The notes beneath the pieces were generated by a model. It saw nothing but the letters and a program-made list of their open reading frames with translations. It did no database searches and had not been told where the DNA came from. From a virus, in the IMG/VR virus record IMGVR_UViG_3300022200_002351, positions 1-27,879 of that record: DNA of 27,879 nucleotides. One strand, written 5' to 3'. This document shows, one piece after another, positions 24,067-27,879 of the stretch (the first letter of the stretch is position 1; each line of letters begins with the position of its first letter). The translations under genes and the position numbers were made by a program.

Positions 24067-26838
24067 TTAGCTTGTAAAAGTTATTGATATTATTGGCTCC
24101 CACATAGTGTTTGGAACGTCAATATTCTTGAAGAAATCCTTATTTAAATTATAGTTATTAAGAACTTCGTCAGAAGTTAATGATTTAGAATAAAATTTAG
24201 TAGCTCCTAAATGGCCCTTTAGACCACTTATAACACCACCATACTTACCACCCATGAAGTTTCCACCTTCAGCCATACCATCGGTATAACCACCTCCAAG
24301 GATCCAGGGTGTAGTATAGTCATAAAGTTTAGGACAACTCTTAATAATTGAATCAGCCTCTGGGCCTACAGTTGTTGTGCTATATTCAAAACTATTAGCC
24401 TGTTTTGTTGATGGAACGTTTGGCATATCTCCTGGGTCTACGCCGAATACGAATGAAAGACTTGAAGTACACATCAAAGTACCATCTAAATAAAATTTTA
24501 CTTCATCAAGTTTTGGATTTAGAGTAAATGCAATATGACAATATTCTAAGCCTACACTCGACACAGCTTTTCCATTTACTACAGTACTAGCGTCTAGTTT
24601 CATTGAGTGCCATTCATTTTTTGATTGACAAACTTCATTATCGTAATAATTCCTAGACAGGAATCCAACTGATGATGAATCATATGACTGAGTAGGGGCA
24701 ATAAATAAACATTGTGAATCTATTTTATTATCTAGATTAGAGTTAGAGGGTTGCTCATAAGAAGTTATTCTTCTGTCTCTTGTAAACCCAAATACCATAC
24801 CTCTAACAGTATCAGATCCATCTGATCTTCTAAGATTTAGGATATCATCTTGTTTTAATGACCCTGCTGCCAGTCCTGTATTTTCATTAGCAAGGATCAA
24901 CCTATAAAGTCCTGATGCCTGAGTTGGTCCATCGTTATAACCCATATCAACGCTGTCAAAATATGGAAGATGTACCCATGTTTCAAACGTTGCCCCTAGT
25001 CTGTTATACATCCAATCATTAAACTGATTTGTATCAGGTAACTTTACATAGCTTCCAACAGTTTGTGGGTTTCTCATATCGGAAGAACTGTAATGCTTAG
25101 TTACTCCTCTAAGGTAAGGAATAGCAAGACCATCGGTGAAAACATCATCAACACTTGAAGCAACCAACTGTGAATTATTTTCATCAGTATCTGATTCTGA
25201 ATTTCTAGTTTGGAAATAAGTTGAGTCAGGTAACTCTATGTTAGTGTGAAGATAGTTATATACAGCAAATAGTGAGTCAGTCACTATCATGTCAGTAGCA
25301 TCTAGTCTCGTTGCTGAAGGGGTGTATACACTGCTTGTACCATCGAATATAAAAGATCCCTCTCCCAGGTCGGGTAATAATAAATGGGACGTTGCAGTAT
25401 GCTTTGTGGATACAGGAGGGACTACGAATGTAGGTGCTGTAAGAGGAAGCACGACTCCAGATATGTCCTCTTGATTAAGGACCATGGATCTTTGCTTCTC
25501 AATATCTAAACTTATGTTTGTCCCTTGTAAGTAAGAGAAATCATTAATCGGAACTTCTCCTACTGAGTATCTTATATCAGAACCATAAATAGATGGTAAC
25601 TTTACGGCTAGCTCAATTTGCTTCTTCCTTTTATTGATTCTAATTCTATGAAAATTATTTTCGGATATTAAAGATTGTTTTAAGTTAAATATTATTGGCT
25701 GGGAAGCATCTTTATTGATTAGCTCTCTTACCTGTCTTTCAATATCATTTATTCTTTTGTTTCTTTGACCTATAAGATCTTGAAGGAATCCATCTTTCTT
25801 ATAATAATTAGAAAGGAACACTGAGTCATCAATAATCTCTGGATCTAGGATTGTGTTAAAATAACTATCTAGATCTTTATTAGATAATCCCTTTCCTCTT
25901 CCTCCAAGGTTAGGATCATGCTCAAATGTCCACAGGTCCTCTTTTCTCAACCTAGCTTTCCTAGCATCTAACTCCATTAGAACGGGTACTAACCCACTAG
26001 TTTGAGAATCATAATAAAGACCGTCTTGAGAGAATATAAACTGTCCGTATGATGACTTTGGAGGTCCGAAGTTAAGACGAATAATCTCTTCTGGGGTTGG
26101 ATCTTCTTCATCCACTTGGTCTGGGAACTTAAATCCAAGACCTTGTAATATACTTGAAAGCTGAGGATTAAATACAGGTTCGAGACTTGGATCCTCTTCT
26201 CTACTTCTTAGCGTTTCATCAATTAAACGAAGAGTATTATTACAAGCGTCTATATGTGCTCTAGCGGCCCTAGCTGATCTGGCTAGGGAGCCATATTCAG
26301 CGTCTATATAAGAGTCATATGCGGCAGGATCCATGTTAGAAAGTTCTGACTTTAAACCTGCTGAGTCTTTCATCCTTAAGAAATCATTAAATGATTTAAC
26401 ACAGTCTGCTTGAGATTCAACCTCAGAAATTATAGAATTTACATTTTGATATAGTTGTTGACCTTGGTTGACGGCTTCGGATATCGCATCCATGAAGCCT
26501 CCCGTTTGCTTACCCAGTAATCCTTCATTTCTATCAATTTTTGACTTTGATGCATCAGAAATAACGGTCAAGCCACCATTTTCATTTACAACAGATAGTC
26601 CTCCATTAACACTTCGCAAGAAGTTACTGGCATCAGCTAAAACTCCCTCAGAATTACTTTTTGAATCAAAAATATCATCACCAATACCAGCAAGAATATC
26701 TGAAGGTATAAGGCCCATTACGTCTCCAGGTAAGCTAGCCATACAAGATGGAATACCAAAAGCGGTCTCGACCACATCCATCGGAGTACCACCCTGTCCA
26801 AATACTGCTTGTGCTGCTTTTAAATCTATATTAGGCAT
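24067..26838 (-). CDS. Large virion protein with C-terminal LamG-like jelly roll
   Basis: A 923-residue protein. The N-terminal 60 residues are Gly/Ala/Met-rich and hydrophobic (GIPSCMASLPGDVMGLIPSDILAGIG). Residues about 115-215 and 340-410 are helical or coiled coil with many charged residues (IERQVRELINK; INKRKKQIELAVKL). Residues about 596-900 resemble a LamG/concanavalin-like lectin domain: ATFETWVHLPYFD, then EYCHIAFTLNPKLDEVKFYLDGTLMC, and finally LGATKFYSKSLTSDEVLNNYN, the usual order of strands in laminin G-like modules. Such domains often bind carbohydrate. It lies between the spike gene and the glycoside hydrolase gene, each joined by TAAAATG. A hub or tail-associated role for the N-terminal half is inferred from position and helical content; the T4 counterpart is not clear. 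Confidence 0.8.
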   Translation of the reverse strand: MPNIDLKAAQAVFGQGGTPMDVVETAFGIPSCMASLPGDVMGLIPSDILAGIGDDIFDSKSNSEGVLADASNFLRSVNGGLSVVNENGGLTVISDASKSKIDRNEGLLGKQTGGFMDAISEAVNQGQQLYQNVNSIISEVESQADCVKSFNDFLRMKDSAGLKSELSNMDPAAYDSYIDAEYGSLARSARAARAHIDACNNTLRLIDETLRSREEDPSLEPVFNPQLSSILQGLGFKFPDQVDEEDPTPEEIIRLNFGPPKSSYGQFIFSQDGLYYDSQTSGLVPVLMELDARKARLRKEDLWTFEHDPNLGGRGKGLSNKDLDSYFNTILDPEIIDDSVFLSNYYKKDGFLQDLIGQRNKRINDIERQVRELINKDASQPIIFNLKQSLISENNFHRIRINKRKKQIELAVKLPSIYGSDIRYSVGEVPINDFSYLQGTNISLDIEKQRSMVLNQEDISGVVLPLTAPTFVVPPVSTKHTATSHLLLPDLGEGSFIFDGTSSVYTPSATRLDATDMIVTDSLFAVYNYLHTNIELPDSTYFQTRNSESDTDENNSQLVASSVDDVFTDGLAIPYLRGVTKHYSSSDMRNPQTVGSYVKLPDTNQFNDWMYNRLGATFETWVHLPYFDSVDMGYNDGPTQASGLYRLILANENTGLAAGSLKQDDILNLRRSDGSDTVRGMVFGFTRDRRITSYEQPSNSNLDNKIDSQCLFIAPTQSYDSSSVGFLSRNYYDNEVCQSKNEWHSMKLDASTVVNGKAVSSVGLEYCHIAFTLNPKLDEVKFYLDGTLMCTSSLSFVFGVDPGDMPNVPSTKQANSFEYSTTTVGPEADSIIKSCPKLYDYTTPWILGGGYTDGMAEGGNFMGGKYGGVISGLKGHLGATKFYSKSLTSDEVLNNYNLNKDFFKNIDVPNTMWEPIISITFTS

Positions 26839-26839
26839 T

Positions 26840-27879
26840 TTATTGTATCCCTAATGAATTTTGTCTTTCTTCTATATTTATATTCGGAGGAGTTACATCC
26901 GCTGTTCCTGGTGAGTTCAAGTGTACCTGTGCACCCTTAATGCCCGTGTTCCCGGCCCCATCCAGTTTTATTGTCCCATTGGATTTAACATTGAAATTAC
27001 TCCTACTATTAATGTTCACATTCTCACCCTCAAAATTTAAATCTCCATCAGCTAAAAATTCTATATTACCGGATGACCTAACTTTTATATTGCCATTTGA
27101 TATTAAAGTAATTTCACCATTAGACTTTACTTGGACAATAGAGTTGTTTCCTCTAGCATATACAAAAACATTTCCTGGGGTTGCTCCTTCACCCATCGGA
27201 GGATTAGGCCCAGTAAATATATTTATATCTTTATGCTCACTTAGTATATTTACATTTCCAAACTGTTCTGGATTTCCAGGGTTTTTGAAAGTTCCTGTAG
27301 ATGTATTCTTTATAGTTAGGTCTCTTCCATCCTGCACCCATATAGTTGTATCAGAATTTTTGTTTGTAAATGTTTGACTACCCTTTGTTTCAATTTGTAT
27401 TGAGTTAGCTGCACCAAGATCTTGAATATTTAAAGGTCCCATTATTCTAATACCCCAACCTTCACTATTTTTTAGATCTATACAGTTTGTTTCGGGGCTA
27501 TCAATGAGCTTTAGACTATGCCCTGTCTGAGACTTTGCGAATAATCCAGTTACAATTTTTTCAGGAGTATAATAGTCTGATATTTTAATTATCGCACCTT
27601 TAGCATCAGAAAGGGAAATACTTCTTGGATTTCCTGTTGCATCAAATGTAGTCTGGGAGACCCTGTCGGGTATTAACTCTAAATCATCATTTAATTCGTT
27701 TGTTTTAGCGGCAAATGAGTTCTCTGAAACTACCGTACTTAAATAATAGTATTTATTAGTTGCTACATCTCGGTATAGTAAAACATCTTGAAGCTCTGCC
27801 GGTAAAGCTATAAAGCCACCTAAGTACTTATCGTAGTAAGGAGAGGTGTACTCCACTGGGACATCCACCTCTCCTATTG
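26840..27879 (-). CDS. 5: Baseplate central spike, gp5-like with C-terminal beta-helix (5' end outside window)
   Basis: The visible part of a gp5-like spike protein. A GTG at 27868 could start 342 residues, but the frame stays open to the window edge, reading IGEVDVPVEYTS, so the gene most likely begins further right and its OB-fold region is only partly seen. From about residue 155 the chain is a repetitive beta structure with short V/I-x-x-N/S-G-x-I units (VQVKSNGEITLISNGNIKVR; INSRSNFNVKSNGTIKLDG), matching the triple-stranded beta-prism at the tip of T4 gp5 and VgrG spikes. No lysozyme domain (T4-type E-D-T triad) is visible in this portion. The trimer would pierce the outer membrane, capped by the PAAR protein encoded at 2280-3137. 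Confidence 0.8.
   Translation of the reverse strand, partial: IGEVDVPVEYTSPYYDKYLGGFIALPAELQDVLLYRDVATNKYYYLSTVVSENSFAAKTNELNDDLELIPDRVSQTTFDATGNPRSISLSDAKGAIIKISDYYTPEKIVTGLFAKSQTGHSLKLIDSPETNCIDLKNSEGWGIRIMGPLNIQDLGAANSIQIETKGSQTFTNKNSDTTIWVQDGRDLTIKNTSTGTFKNPGNPEQFGNVNILSEHKDINIFTGPNPPMGEGATPGNVFVYARGNNSIVQVKSNGEITLISNGNIKVRSSGNIEFLADGDLNFEGENVNINSRSNFNVKSNGTIKLDGAGNTGIKGAQVHLNSPGTADVTPPNINIEERQNSLGIQ

Noticed and set aside
26468-27377. Plus-strand open frames of 128 and 145 codons opposite the LamG and spike genes
   Set aside because: They lie wholly antisense to well-supported genes, lack ribosome sites and show no recognisable protein features.

Overview
The window is a co-directional late structural region of a tailed bacteriophage with a contractile tail (myovirus type), most like the T4 superfamily. 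Every supported gene lies on the minus strand, so the region is transcribed from the right edge to the left edge. The DNA is AT-rich and densely packed: most genes abut by one base or overlap by one base, and the only gap of any size is 73 bp (2207-2279). I see no tRNA, CRISPR array, insertion sequence, integrase or metabolic gene, and no stretch over 300 bases lacks a gene. The host cannot be named from this sequence. The baseplate/prohead gene set and AT-rich coding resemble marine T4-like phages, but that is an inference.

In transcription order, the right part holds the baseplate core. It starts with a gp5-like central spike (5' end outside the window) with a C-terminal beta-prism/beta-helix repeat. 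Next come a 923-residue protein ending in a LamG-like jelly roll and an 885-residue protein with a clan GH-A glycoside hydrolase barrel carrying both catalytic glutamates. These are followed by gp25 (wedge), gp6 (wedge, P2 J-like) and a 1373-residue gp7/P2 gpI-like wedge protein.

The middle part (about 3.1-15.2 kb) holds large virion proteins that do not match the usual T4 gp8-gp12 set. They are a 632-residue and a 206-residue protein with similar C-terminal ends, a 1186-residue beta-helix protein, an 808-residue protein sharing a short N-terminal motif with it, and a 1192-residue protein of cysteine-rich modules joined by Gly/Pro-rich linkers with DNA-level tandem repeats. A PAAR spike-tip protein fused to a putative Ig-like domain closes this group. 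Together with the hydrolase and the LamG protein they plausibly form the host-recognition and surface-polysaccharide-processing apparatus.

The left part (1-2206) switches to head morphogenesis. It has three small genes of unknown function (acidic with a Cys cluster; Lys-rich with a C-terminal Cys motif; basic) and then a gp21-like prohead protease, cut at its 3' end by the window edge. In T4 this protease follows the portal and small prohead-core genes and precedes scaffold and major capsid genes, so head genes probably continue to the left.
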